Made by a program: the position numbers and the translations under genes. Of a DNA stretch of 64,000 nt, positions 27,024-33,967 are shown one piece after another; the first letter of the stretch is position 1; each line of letters starts with the position of its first letter. The stretch comes from Streptomyces sp. CB00316 (GTDB taxonomy: Bacteria; Actinomycetota; Actinomycetes; Streptomycetales; Streptomycetaceae): positions 496,001 to 560,000 of the forward strand of contig NZ_LIXI01000005.1 of the NCBI RefSeq assembly GCF_001905595.1, in the 5' to 3' direction. The notes below the pieces were generated by a model. That model did not search any database, was not told the origin of the DNA, and was given only the letters and a program-made list of their open reading frames with translations.

Positions 27024-28220
27024 GTGAATGACGGAACGGGGCTGGCCGCAGTGCTCGCGGCCGCGAGGGATGCCGCACCGGTGAATTCGCTCGATGTCGT
27101 GGCGCGCGACCTGCGCACCCGGTTCGGTGCGCGGTACGTGTCGTTCCTCTTCGTGGACGTGGTCGGCGGTCACCTGCTGCGGGTCATCGACACGGCCGGC
27201 ACCTCCGAGGAGAACCGGACCGAGCGGGTTCCGCTGGCCGGCAGCGGCATCTACGACAAGGTGCTGCGTTCCCAGAAGCTGGTGGAGGTGGAGGTGGAGC
27301 AGGACGGGCAGGGTGAGCGCGTACTCGCCCCCGTGACCAACCGCGGTGACGCCATCGGCGTGCTGGAGCTGTTCCTCGACACCGTCACCGAGGACGTGCT
27401 GGCGAAGATCGAGGAGGCCGCGCACGCGCTGGCGTACATCATCGTCACGGACCGCCGCTTCACCGACCTCTACCACTGGGGCAACCGCACCACCCCGGTC
27501 AGTCTGGCGGCGGAGATCCAGCGCCAGCTCCTTCCCTCCGCCCCCTCCTGCGACGCGGCCGAGTTCGCCCTCGCCGGAGCTTTGGTACCGGCCTCCGACA
27601 TCGCCGGGGACACCTATGACTACAGCCTCGACAGCAGCGACCTGCACCTGTCCGTCACCGACGCCATGGGCCACGACGTCAACGCCTCTCTGATCGCGAC
27701 CCTCGTCGTGAACGCCTCGCGCGGCGCCCGCCGTGCCGGAGCGGATCTCTCCGAGCAAGCCCGCCAGATGCATCAGGCCCTCCTCGACCACGGGAACAAC
27801 ACCTTCGCCACCGGCCAGGTGCTCCGCATCGCCCTGGACGGCAGCCGCGCCCAGCTCGTAAACGCCGGCCACCCAGGGCCGCTCCGGCTGCGCGACGGCG
27901 CGGTCGAGGAGATCGCCGTGCGGGTCGACATGCCCTTCGGCTTCCCCCCGCAGGGTTCCTACCAGGTACAGGACCTCGACCTGCGCCCCGGAGACCGTCT
28001 CGTGCTCTTCACCGACGGCGTGCAGGAACGCGAAGCGGAGACGGTCGACCTGTCCGGGCTGCTGCTCCAGACCGCCGCCGAGCACCCGCGAGAGGTCGTC
28101 CGCTCGCTGGTCAACGCCGTCGCCGACGCCTACGGTGGCAACCCGCCCAAGGACGACGCCACCGCCCTGTGCCTGGACTGGAACGGCCCCCGGAGCGAGA
28201 CCCGCCGACCGCACTCCTGA
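27024..28220 (+). CDS. GAF-domain PP2C (SpoIIE-type) phosphatase
   Basis: A 398-residue cytosolic protein. A GAF-like sensor covers about residues 15-145 (FGARYVSFLFVDVVGGHLLRVI ... IGVLELFLD). A SpoIIE/RsbU-type phosphatase spans about 175-385 with metal-binding Asp in ASDIAGDTYDY, SVTDAMGHDVNASL, NAGHPGPLRLRDG, LFTDGVQER and the final PPKDDATALCLDW. The family dephosphorylates anti-anti-sigma factors and so controls sigma-factor partner switching. Three GTG codons lie in a row (27018, 27021, 27024); GAGGAGG at 27009-27015 suits 27024 or 27021. It follows the truncated LacI gene and may now be transcribed from the LacI promoter. Confidence 0.88.
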   Translation: MNDGTGLAAVLAAARDAAPVNSLDVVARDLRTRFGARYVSFLFVDVVGGHLLRVIDTAGTSEENRTERVPLAGSGIYDKVLRSQKLVEVEVEQDGQGERVLAPVTNRGDAIGVLELFLDTVTEDVLAKIEEAAHALAYIIVTDRRFTDLYHWGNRTTPVSLAAEIQRQLLPSAPSCDAAEFALAGALVPASDIAGDTYDYSLDSSDLHLSVTDAMGHDVNASLIATLVVNASRGARRAGADLSEQARQMHQALLDHGNNTFATGQVLRIALDGSRAQLVNAGHPGPLRLRDGAVEEIAVRVDMPFGFPPQGSYQVQDLDLRPGDRLVLFTDGVQEREAETVDLSGLLLQTAAEHPREVVRSLVNAVADAYGGNPPKDDATALCLDWNGPRSETRRPHS

Positions 28221-28354
28221 GCCCGTGCCGTGGCGGCCCGCGCCAGCCGCCGGACGAGCAGAGCAGACCCGCGAGTGGGCCGGCCTCGCCGGACGGCCGA
28301 CCCCTGCGGCGTCCGGGCCCCTCGGACGGCCGGGCCCGCAACGCAGCCGGCCCC

Positions 28355-28627
28355 TCAGTCGGCAGCCGTCACCCACTCCCCCGAGAGCCGCGTTTGGTTC
28401 GCATCCAGCTCCGCCGCCTCGGCCGTCATCGCTCCCGCGTCGTCCATGAGGGCAATCACCGATTCGCCCTGCTTTCGAATCTCCACGAAGGCCGACCAGA
28501 GGAACGCGAGGGCGTCTCGGGAGGCGAGGGCGCCTTCCGGGTCGGTATCGAGGCGTACGGCCAGGGTATGGAGCCATGTCCTGAACGCCCGGTCCGCCGG
28601 GTCGGGAGGGGGCACGACTGCCTTCAT
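28355..28627 (-). CDS. Small helical protein of unknown function (90 aa)
   Basis: MKAVVPPPDPADRAFRTWLH then a strongly helical sequence with Ala/Glu/Leu periodicity (DALAFLWSAFVEIRKQGESVIALMDDAG), no signal or membrane segment. Its ATG overlaps by one base the TGA of a 55-codon gene upstream (TGATG), which supports both as real, coupled genes. I recognise no family. Codon choice is typical of the window. Confidence 0.6.
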   Translation of the reverse strand: MKAVVPPPDPADRAFRTWLHTLAVRLDTDPEGALASRDALAFLWSAFVEIRKQGESVIALMDDAGAMTAEAAELDANQTRLSGEWVTAAD

Positions 28628-28794
28628 CACGTCCCATCCCCTTCCTCATCCGCGTCCGCCCTGGTGTAGGCGGCGGCGGATTGTTCCCACGCTTCCCGTA
28701 CCTGTGACGGAGGTGTGCCTGCGGCGCTCGGAGTCTCGGCCATTTCGGCCCACGCCTCCCCGGTGTGGAACCAGTCCTGAACTACGGTCGGCAT
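28627..28794 (-). CDS. Very small protein (55 aa) coupled to the 90-aa gene
   Basis: Read directly from the sequence: ATG at 28794, MPTVVQDWFHTGEAWAEMAE ... REAWEQSAAAYTRADADEEG, stop TGA at 28627-28629 overlapping the next start. It is amphipathic, rich in Trp and Glu. It begins 12 nt after the stop of the TPR pseudogene, so all three may once have formed one operon. Function unknown; the stop-start overlap is the main support. Confidence 0.5.
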   Translation of the reverse strand: MPTVVQDWFHTGEAWAEMAETPSAAGTPPSQVREAWEQSAAAYTRADADEEGDGT

Positions 28795-28806
28795 CTCAAC
28801 AGCCCG

Positions 28807-29218
28807 TCAGCCGGCCGCGATGGCCTCGTCGAGACGCCCCGTGCCCCTATACGCGGTACCGAGGTTGTTCCAAGCGGTGGCTTGACCATGGGTGTCGCCG
28901 GTCTGCCGGAAGAGGTCAAGAGCGGTCTGGTGGGCGTGGGCAGCCCCATCGAGACGAGACGCCGCAACTCTCCCAGCGCTACCCCGAAATGGTTCCAGGC
29001 ACGTCCGCCACCCATGCACGTGCGCGGTCGCACTCGGCGGCCGCCGCGCGAGCCTTCTCCAGGGTGGAGCGCAGTCGGGCACGGACATGAGGGTCCTCAC
29101 CGGTCCGGGCGTCCAGGTAGCCGGACCACCCGTCGAACGCCTTGCTCAACTCGGCGCCCAACATGACCTCGTACACGTCCGGCACTCCGCCGACCCTCCG
29201 TCGAACTTGTCCCGGCAT
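28807..29218 (-). pseudogene. TPR-repeat protein gene broken by two short duplications
   Basis: Three frames together give one sensible protein. VYEVMLGAELSKAFDGWSGY ... AAAECDRARAW is followed by NHFGVALGELRR and then AHQTALDLFRQTGDTHGQAT, AWNNLGTAYRGTGRLDEAIAAG and a stop. The last parts are tetratricopeptide repeats of the kind found at the C-terminus of NB-ARC/AfsR-like regulators. The first shift lies where CGTGC(A/C)TGG occurs twice, 17 bp apart (about 29010-29037). The second is a tandem GAGACGAGAC at 28951-28960; deleting one unit of each restores the frame. The gene also lacks any large N-terminal domain. Confidence 0.65.
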
Positions 29219-29295
29219 GGAACAGCGGGCGGGAGCGGACACGATAGGACGAGTGCCGGTCCGGGCGCCCGGGAATCACCCCCCGCACCCGGTCG

Positions 29296-29718
29296 TCAGT
29301 GCGCCGCCAGCCTCTCCACCAGCCCGATCCCCCGCGCCAGCAGCTCCCGCTCCTCGCCCGTCAGCTCCGACTCGATGGCCCGCGCGAGCCAGTCCGTCCT
29401 GCGCCCCCGCTCCTCCTCCAGCAGCGCCTGCCCGGCGGTGGAGAGTTCGACCAGGCTCTTGCGGCCGTCGGTCGGGTGAGCACGGCGGGTGATCAGGCCC
29501 TGGTCCATGAGCAGGCCGACGGCTCGGGCCATGGACTGCGGGCGAACCCGCTGGTCGGCGGCGAGTTCGCTGGTCGTCATCGCACCGCTGCGGTCCAGGG
29601 CGCCGAGGACGGCCACCTGGCCGAGCGGCATCTGGTCCTCAAGCTTCACGCGCCGCGTGAGCTTGCCCATCGCCGTGCGCAGTTCGGCCGCGACGGCGGC
29701 GGATTCCGGTTGGGACAT
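29296..29718 (-). CDS. MarR family transcriptional regulator
   Basis: A 140-residue winged-helix protein: helix 1 SAAVAAELRTAMGKLTRRVK, the recognition region MTTSELAADQRVRPQSMARAVGLL, the wing LITRRAHPTDGRKSLVELS and C-terminal dimer helices. The start MSQPES at 29718 has no Shine-Dalgarno. A TAAAAT hexamer ends 5 nt before the ATG, pointing to a leaderless transcript. It is divergent from the enolase gene, and the region between contains a 13-bp repeat array, so it probably controls itself and eno. Ligand unknown. Confidence 0.88.
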   Translation of the reverse strand: MSQPESAAVAAELRTAMGKLTRRVKLEDQMPLGQVAVLGALDRSGAMTTSELAADQRVRPQSMARAVGLLMDQGLITRRAHPTDGRKSLVELSTAGQALLEEERGRRTDWLARAIESELTGEERELLARGIGLVERLAAH

Positions 29719-29762
29719 ACCGAATTTTAACGCGGGCGCGCTGGGCAGCCGCCCGCCGTCAC

Positions 29763-29827
29763 ACAGCAGAACTGCGCAGCTCACCTACACAGCAAAGCTA
29801 AACAGCATAACTGCACAGCACTGCTGT
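29763..29827. repeat. Five 13-bp direct repeats between marR and eno
   Basis: Units start at 29763, 29776, 29789, 29802 and 29815: ACAGCAGAACTGC, GCAGCTCACCTAC, ACAGCAAAGCTAA, ACAGCATAACTGC, ACAGCACTGCTGT. The phase is exactly 13 bp. Units 1, 4 and 5 each hold a small dyad (GCAG-AA-CTGC; ACAGCA-C-TGCTGT). The block is A+T-richer than its surroundings and covers the probable promoter zone of both genes (TAGAGT at 29827-29832 is a possible eno -10). It looks like an array of operator sites. Confidence 0.75.
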
Positions 29828-29908
29828 AGAGTCTACGGAGCCGGGTACCGCGCCACCGCCGCCGCAGCCGAACCCGGCGGAACACATGCGACAACGGGAG
29901 GGCATCCC

Positions 29909-31201
29909 ATGACCGCCATCACCTCCGTCACCGGCCGCACCGTCCTCGACAGCAGGGGCAACCCCACCGTCGAAGTGGACGTAGAACTGGCCGACGGGTC
30001 CACCGGCCGGGCCGCAGTCCCCTCCGGCGCCTCCACCGGCGCCCGCGAGGCCGTCGAGCTCCGCGACGGCGACCCCGCCCGCTGGCACGGAAAGGGCGTC
30101 GACCAGGCCGTACGCAACGTGAACACGGAGCTGGCCGCCGCAGCCGTCGGGCGCGAGGCCGAGGACCAGGCCGGCCTCGACGCCGTCCTCGTCGCCGTCG
30201 ACGGCACCCCCGCCAAGTCCCGGCTCGGCGCCAACGCCGTCCTCGGGGTCTCCCTGGCCGCCGCGAAGGCCGCGGCCGCCGCCCACCGCCTGCCGCTCTA
30301 CCGCTACCTCGGCGGCCCCGGCGCCCGGCTGCTGCCCGTACCGATGATGAACATCGTCAACGGGGGCGCGCACGCCGACAATCCGCTGGACTTCCAGGAG
30401 TTCATGATCGCGCCGATCGGTGCGGAGACCTTCGCCGAGGCCGTACGGATGGGGTCGGAGATCTTCCACACCCTGCGCCGCGACCTCCTCGCCGCCGGGC
30501 ACTCCACCGGCGTGGGCGACGAGGGCGGTTTCGCCCCCTCCCTGCGCACCGCCGAGGAGGCCCTCGACTTCGTGGTGGCCGCCGTCGAGCGCACGGGGTA
30601 CCGGCCGGGCACGGACATCGGCCTGGTCATGGACCCCGCCACGTCCGAGTTCTTCCGCGACGGCGTCTACGACTACACCGGGGAGGGCGTACGCCGCACC
30701 CCCGCCGAACAGGCGGACTACCTGGTCAAGTTGATCGACGCCTACCCCGTCGTGTCGATCGAGGACCCCATGGCCGAGGACGACCTGCCGGGGTGGCGGG
30801 ACCTGACCGCACGCGTCGGTGCGCGCTGCCAGCTCACCGGTGACGACGTCTTCTGCACCAACGAGACCATCCTGCGCGAGGGCATCGCCTCCGGTGTCGC
30901 CAACTCGGTCCTGGTGAAGGTCAACCAGATCGGCACCCTGACGGAGGCCCTGGCCACCGTCAACGCCGCCCACCGGGCCGGCTACACCGTCGTCATGTCG
31001 CACAGGTCGGGAGAGACCGAGGACACGACGATCGCCGATCTGGCGGTGGCCACCGGCTGCGGCCAGATCAAGACCGGCTCGCTGTCCCGCTCCGACCGCA
31101 CGGCCAAGTACAACCAACTCATCCGCATCGAGGAGCAGTTGGGCGAAAGCGCCCAGTACGCGGGGGCCGAGGCGCTGCGGGTCGGCACAGCCGCACGCTG
31201 A
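29909..31201 (+). CDS. eno: Enolase (phosphopyruvate hydratase), probably an accessory isozyme
   Basis: A 430-residue enolase, full length. Motifs: VLDSRGNPTVEV, the substrate loop GASTGAREA, NIVNGGAHADN, GVGDEGGFAPSL, the magnesium ligands in VMDP, SIEDPMAEDD and LTGDD, the catalytic Lys in LVKVNQIGT and the signature MSHRSGETEDT. It interconverts 2-phosphoglycerate and phosphoenolpyruvate. ATG has GGGAGG 7-8 nt upstream. Its place in an accessory region under a MarR regulator, away from other glycolytic genes, suggests a second copy expressed under special conditions; this is inferred from context. Confidence 0.93.
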   Translation: MTAITSVTGRTVLDSRGNPTVEVDVELADGSTGRAAVPSGASTGAREAVELRDGDPARWHGKGVDQAVRNVNTELAAAAVGREAEDQAGLDAVLVAVDGTPAKSRLGANAVLGVSLAAAKAAAAAHRLPLYRYLGGPGARLLPVPMMNIVNGGAHADNPLDFQEFMIAPIGAETFAEAVRMGSEIFHTLRRDLLAAGHSTGVGDEGGFAPSLRTAEEALDFVVAAVERTGYRPGTDIGLVMDPATSEFFRDGVYDYTGEGVRRTPAEQADYLVKLIDAYPVVSIEDPMAEDDLPGWRDLTARVGARCQLTGDDVFCTNETILREGIASGVANSVLVKVNQIGTLTEALATVNAAHRAGYTVVMSHRSGETEDTTIADLAVATGCGQIKTGSLSRSDRTAKYNQLIRIEEQLGESAQYAGAEALRVGTAAR

Positions 31202-31234
31202 TGGCGCCCGCCCAGCCGTAGGAGAGACCGAAAA

Positions 31235-31260
31235 GGGCCGGGAGCTCAAGCTCCCGGCCC
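31235..31260. terminator. Bidirectional terminator between eno and the repeat-protein gene
   Basis: Perfect 11-bp arms GGGCCGGGAGC (31235-31245) and complement (31250-31260), loop TCAA. On the minus strand the stem is followed by TTTTCGG, a proper intrinsic terminator for the gene ending at 31284; it also follows eno on the plus strand. Confidence 0.8.
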
Positions 31261-31283
31261 CTTCCACATCGCGGTGCGCGGTA

Positions 31284-31670
31284 TCAGTTGCCGATGCCGG
31301 AGCTGCCCACGCCAGAGTTGCCGATGCCGTGGCTGCCGAGGCCCGTGTTGCCGAGACCCGCGTTGCCGATGCCGCCGTTCTCGATGCCCGCGTTGCCCAG
31401 GCCCCAGTTGGCGATCCCGGCGTTGCCCAGACCCGAGTTGGCGATGCCCGCGTTGCCCAGGCCGGAGTTCTCGATACCTGCGTTGCCCAGGCCCCAGTTG
31501 GCGATGCCCGCGTTGCCGGCGCCGCCGTTGTAGAGGCCGGCGCTCCCGACGCCCGTGTTGCCGATGCCGGAGCTGCCCACACTGTCGGCGCTCGCCGTAC
31601 CGGCGCCGCAGAGGGCCAGAGCGGCGGCGGCACCGAGCGCGGTCGTCACACGGATAAGGGTCGTGCGCAT
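31284..31670 (-). CDS. Secreted pentapeptide-like (NxGxG) repeat protein
   Basis: 128 residues. A Sec signal peptide (RVTTALGAAAALALCGAGTASA, cut near residue 28) is followed from residue 33 by exactly 19 five-residue units of the form [N/S]xGx[G/A/E], then Asn. Examples are NAGIA NWGLG NAGIE NSGLG. Pairs of units alternate, giving a 10-residue, 30-bp super-repeat visible in the DNA. The pattern resembles the MPTR/Pentapeptide_2 type of mycobacterial PPE proteins and may fold as a beta-helix. There is no Cys in the mature part and no anchor, so it is probably free or loosely wall-bound. The start has GGGAGGTATGCC just upstream. Function unknown. Confidence 0.8.
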   Translation of the reverse strand: MRTTLIRVTTALGAAAALALCGAGTASADSVGSSGIGNTGVGSAGLYNGGAGNAGIANWGLGNAGIENSGLGNAGIANSGLGNAGIANWGLGNAGIENGGIGNAGLGNTGLGSHGIGNSGVGSSGIGN

Positions 31671-31781
31671 CGTGGCATACCTCCCATTTAGGAAATCTTG
31701 CTGCCATCCCTAGCACGCGCCCGGGCCGGATGCGGGGATGACCGCCGGAAGCCGCCGTACACTCACCGGCCCGAGTGGTCC

Positions 31782-32168
31782 CTACGGCCCGTCCGGCGGG
31801 TCGGGCCGGGGCCCCGCGAGGTCCGGCCACCCGACGACGTACGCGTCCAACGCCTCCACCGTGGGGTCCACGACGTCCCAGTCGTGTACGGAGGGGTGTC
31901 CGGCGAACAGCCCGCACGCGTCCCCGCTCCGGGCGTCGACCGCGGGGCACCAGGCCGGCCCCGCCAGCCGGGCCCTGCCCCCGTTCCATCGCACCCAGAC
32001 GGCCTCACGGTTCGCGTCGTCCTCCCACAGCAGGCACGCATGATCGTCGTCGTGGGCCTCGCCGAGTTCGCACAGGACGTACCCGGCCTGCGGCGGGTTC
32101 CCGGGCGCGGCCAGGCGCACCACGTGGTCCGGCGGTGGCAGCAGGGCCACGGCGGCGCATTGCTTCAT
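31782..32168 (-). CDS. Unknown protein, third gene of a small operon
   Basis: 128 residues: MKQCAAVALLPPPDHVVRLA then GYVLCELGEAHDDDHACLLWEDDANREAVWVRWNGG and a C-terminal half with ALDAYVVGWPDLAGPRPDPP. The LCELGE...LLW core is shared with the preceding gene, so the two are paralogues. ATG with GGAGG 10 nt upstream, 24 bp after the stop of that gene. No signal peptide or membrane segment; His/Asp/Cys-rich. No family recognised. Confidence 0.6.
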   Translation of the reverse strand: MKQCAAVALLPPPDHVVRLAAPGNPPQAGYVLCELGEAHDDDHACLLWEDDANREAVWVRWNGGRARLAGPAWCPAVDARSGDACGLFAGHPSVHDWDVVDPTVEALDAYVVGWPDLAGPRPDPPDGP

Positions 32169-32192
32169 GGGGCGGAAGACCTCCGGTCGCCG

Positions 32193-32601
32193 TCAGGACT
32201 CGTCGTTGCCGGTGGGCGACGTGATCAGGTCGCCGAGGGGGTCGGTCACGCGGAAGGAGTGCGGGGCGGGGTGGTGGTCGAAGTACGCACACGGGGTGAC
32301 GGTGCGGGTGGCCAGCTCGCGGAGGCGGGCGGGGCAGACCGGCAGGGTGGCCAGGCGGTAGACGCGGTGGACGCCGGTGCCGGTCCACAGGAGCCACAGG
32401 TCCTGGTCCACGTCCGGGGTCTCGACCGCCCAGAGGTACGCGGCGTGCTCGGCGGACTCGCCGTGCTCGCCCCAGTTCGCAGAGCAGGAACTCGCCCTGG
32501 TCGAGAACATCGGGCGCGTGCTCCGGGCCACCCTCCATGGTGGTGAGCGCGAGAAGCGCCTCGCAGTACGGAACCTCGGTCACGGCGGTGCACTGCAGCA
32601 C
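32193..32601 (-). pseudogene. Unknown protein, paralogue of the next gene, with a one-base frameshift
   Basis: GTG at 32601 opens LQCTAVTEVPYCEALLALTT and EFLLCELG. One extra C in the run CCCC at 32470-32473 (plus strand) then breaks the frame. In the next frame it resumes EHGESAEHAAYLWAVETPDV ... RVTDPLGDLITSPTGNDES and stops at 32193. Joined, it gives about 135 residues and the same LCELG...LW core as the neighbour. It starts 4 nt after the stop of the preceding gene. Could be a real null allele, a slippery site, or a base-call error in a homopolymer. Confidence 0.6.
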
Positions 32602-32605
32602 GGCG

Positions 32606-33008
32606 TCAGGTCTCTTCCCTACGGGTGGTGAGCGGCCGGTCCGGGCCGACCGGCCATCCGGCGAGGGTGACGTGCAGCCCGACGGCGGGGTCGGTCACGA
32701 TGAGCAGGGCGGGGCGCCCGGACTCCAGAACGCCTATGGCCTCGTCCTGGCGGCCCTCGTCGTTCGCCCACGCCCGCAGCCCTTCCGGGGCGTCCGAGCC
32801 GTGGAAGGTGATCTGCCGGACGTCCCTCGCCCTGAGCCACGGAGAGGCGGGCGGCAGGTCGCGCCCGTGTCCGTCCGCCAGGCGCAGTGCCTGTCTGCGG
32901 AGCCACAGGAGGACCAGCCGGCGATGCGGTACGGCGATTCCGCCGAGCCACAGGGCCCCACCCGTCGGCCGTGACGGTGACGGTCGCCACGTGATCCAGG
33001 TCCCTCAT
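32606..33008 (-). pseudogene. Unknown protein, first gene of the operon, with a one-base frameshift
   Basis: ATG 33008 opens MRDLDHVATVTVTADGWGP. At about 32950-32957 the coding frame changes and continues WLGGIAVPHRRLVLLWLRRQ ... ITFHGSDAPEGLRAWANDEG ... VTDPAVGLHVTLAGWPVGPD to the TGA at 32606-32608. That second frame has no start codon of its own and is clearly coding. Joined length is about 133 residues. Followed after 4 nt by the next gene. No family recognised. Confidence 0.55.
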
Positions 33009-33040
33009 GCGGCAGCGAGCGTCGACCCTTCAGCCGGTCG

Positions 33041-33229
33041 GTGAACCTGCTGACCCTCCAGGACCGGTCCGTGGTCTCCTACGTCGAGTCCGAGACGCAG
33101 GGGCACTTGGACCGTGAACTCGGCTCCGTCATCCCGCTGGTGAGGGCCCACCATCAGTTGCAGAACGTGTCTCTGTCGCAGACAGACTCCGTGGACGTGT
33201 TCCACCGGCACCGAAAGGGCACACCGTGA
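33041..33229 (+). pseudogene. C-terminal fragment of an XRE/DUF5753 regulator
   Basis: The 62 codons read LLTLQDRSVVSYVESETQGH ... VIPLVRAHHQLQNVSLSQTDS, the tail of the DUF5753 domain found in helix-turn-helix regulators of Streptomyces. The helix-turn-helix and most of DUF5753 are missing. Its stop overlaps the start of the DUF397 gene (GTGA), the usual organisation for an intact pair. The 5' break lies near 33035, beside the start of the opposite-strand operon. Confidence 0.65.
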
Positions 33230-33441
33230 CGACCGAAACGACGACCCAGCAGTGGGTCAAGTCCTCCTACAGTGACAACGGCGGCACCTGCGTCGAGTGG
33301 GCCCCGCGCACCGCGACCACCACCGGCATCGTCCCCGTACGCGACTCGAAGAACGTGAGCGGTCCGGTGCTCAGCTTCCCCGCCGCCGCGTTCTCCAGCT
33401 TCGTCGCGGGCGTACGGGCCGGAGACTTCGGCACCGTCTGA
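33226..33441 (+). CDS. DUF397 domain-containing protein
   Basis: 71 residues with the DUF397 signature: WVKSSYSDNGGTCVEWAP near the start, then VPVRDSKNVSGPVLSF and the AFSSFVAGVRAGDF end. DUF397 proteins pair with DUF5753 regulators as small toxin-antitoxin-like or Bld-type units (as in WhiJ/BldB-related systems). Here the partner is only a fragment, so this copy is an orphan. GTG start, coupled to the upstream stop. Confidence 0.9.
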   Translation: MTTETTTQQWVKSSYSDNGGTCVEWAPRTATTTGIVPVRDSKNVSGPVLSFPAAAFSSFVAGVRAGDFGTV

Positions 33442-33458
33442 CCGGCCCACCGGCCCAG

Positions 33459-33502
33459 CCTCCGCCCCACCCCAGCGCGCGCTCGGCACGGTGGGGCGGA
33501 GG
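33459..33502 (+). terminator. Terminator of the DUF397 gene
   Basis: Perfect 13-bp arms CCTCCGCCCCACC (33459-33471) and complement (33490-33502), loop 18 nt, 17 bp after the stop. Confidence 0.65.
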
Positions 33503-33937
33503 CGGTTCCAGGGCCGGAGACCGCCGGGCTCAGCGCCCGACCCTCAGGCGCCCTCGCCGACTTCCCCCGCTTCGTCAAAGGTGCTCTGTAGTCGCGTCAC
33601 TTCGCCGGTCCGTTGAATCTCAGCACGCGCCAGGTCTTCGGTGTCGTCTCCGCGGCGCTGGCCGTCGCGGCGGTGGAGGAACCCTCGGTCGCGGAGGCCG
33701 CGGCGTACAACCAGTGCCGGCGCGGGGGCGCGAGCTGCCACCGGCGTCGATGACAGATGTCATGGCCCACCGCCGTCCGGCCGCCGTGCCCGACTCATTG
33801 ACAGCGAGGGGTCCCCCTGCCACCGTCTCGTCTGACGGCGGCCGTTCCCGGACCTCAGCCTCAAGGGTCCACCGCGCGCGCTCCCTTACCCCACCCCACC
33901 CCGCGCCTCCCACCCCCACAGCTCGGCCGCCGTCGGA
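33503..33937. other. Spacer upstream of the cellulase gene
   Basis: 435 bp without a firm gene. A plus-strand frame 33613-33753 (TTG start) reads NLSTRQVFGVVSAALAVAAV then EEPSVAEAAAYNQCRRGGAS, like a 46-residue secreted peptide with two Cys. It has no ribosome site, so I leave it uncalled. On the minus strand 33544-33600 carries a short Glu-rich frame (TRLQSTFDEAGEVGEGA) that may be a gene remnant. Confidence 0.3.
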
Positions 33938-33951
33938 TGGGAGCGCTCCCA
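33938..33951. promoter_or_regulatory. CebR-type operator
   Basis: TGGGAGCGCTCCCA, a perfect 14-bp palindrome identical to the known binding site of CebR, the LacI-family cellobiose/cellotriose sensor of Streptomyces. It ends 16 bp before the start codon of a GH6 cellulase and so would block transcription or early elongation when cello-oligosaccharides are absent. Confidence 0.9.
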
Positions 33952-33967
33952 GAGAAGGGCCGCACTC

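Noticed and set aside
29798..31633. A 611-codon minus-strand frame opposite enolase
   Set aside because: Enolase motifs on the other strand are unmistakable; the long open frame is a result of codon bias.
33005..33211. A 68-codon minus-strand frame
   Set aside because: Antisense to the DUF5753 tail, whose motif and coupling to DUF397 are convincing.
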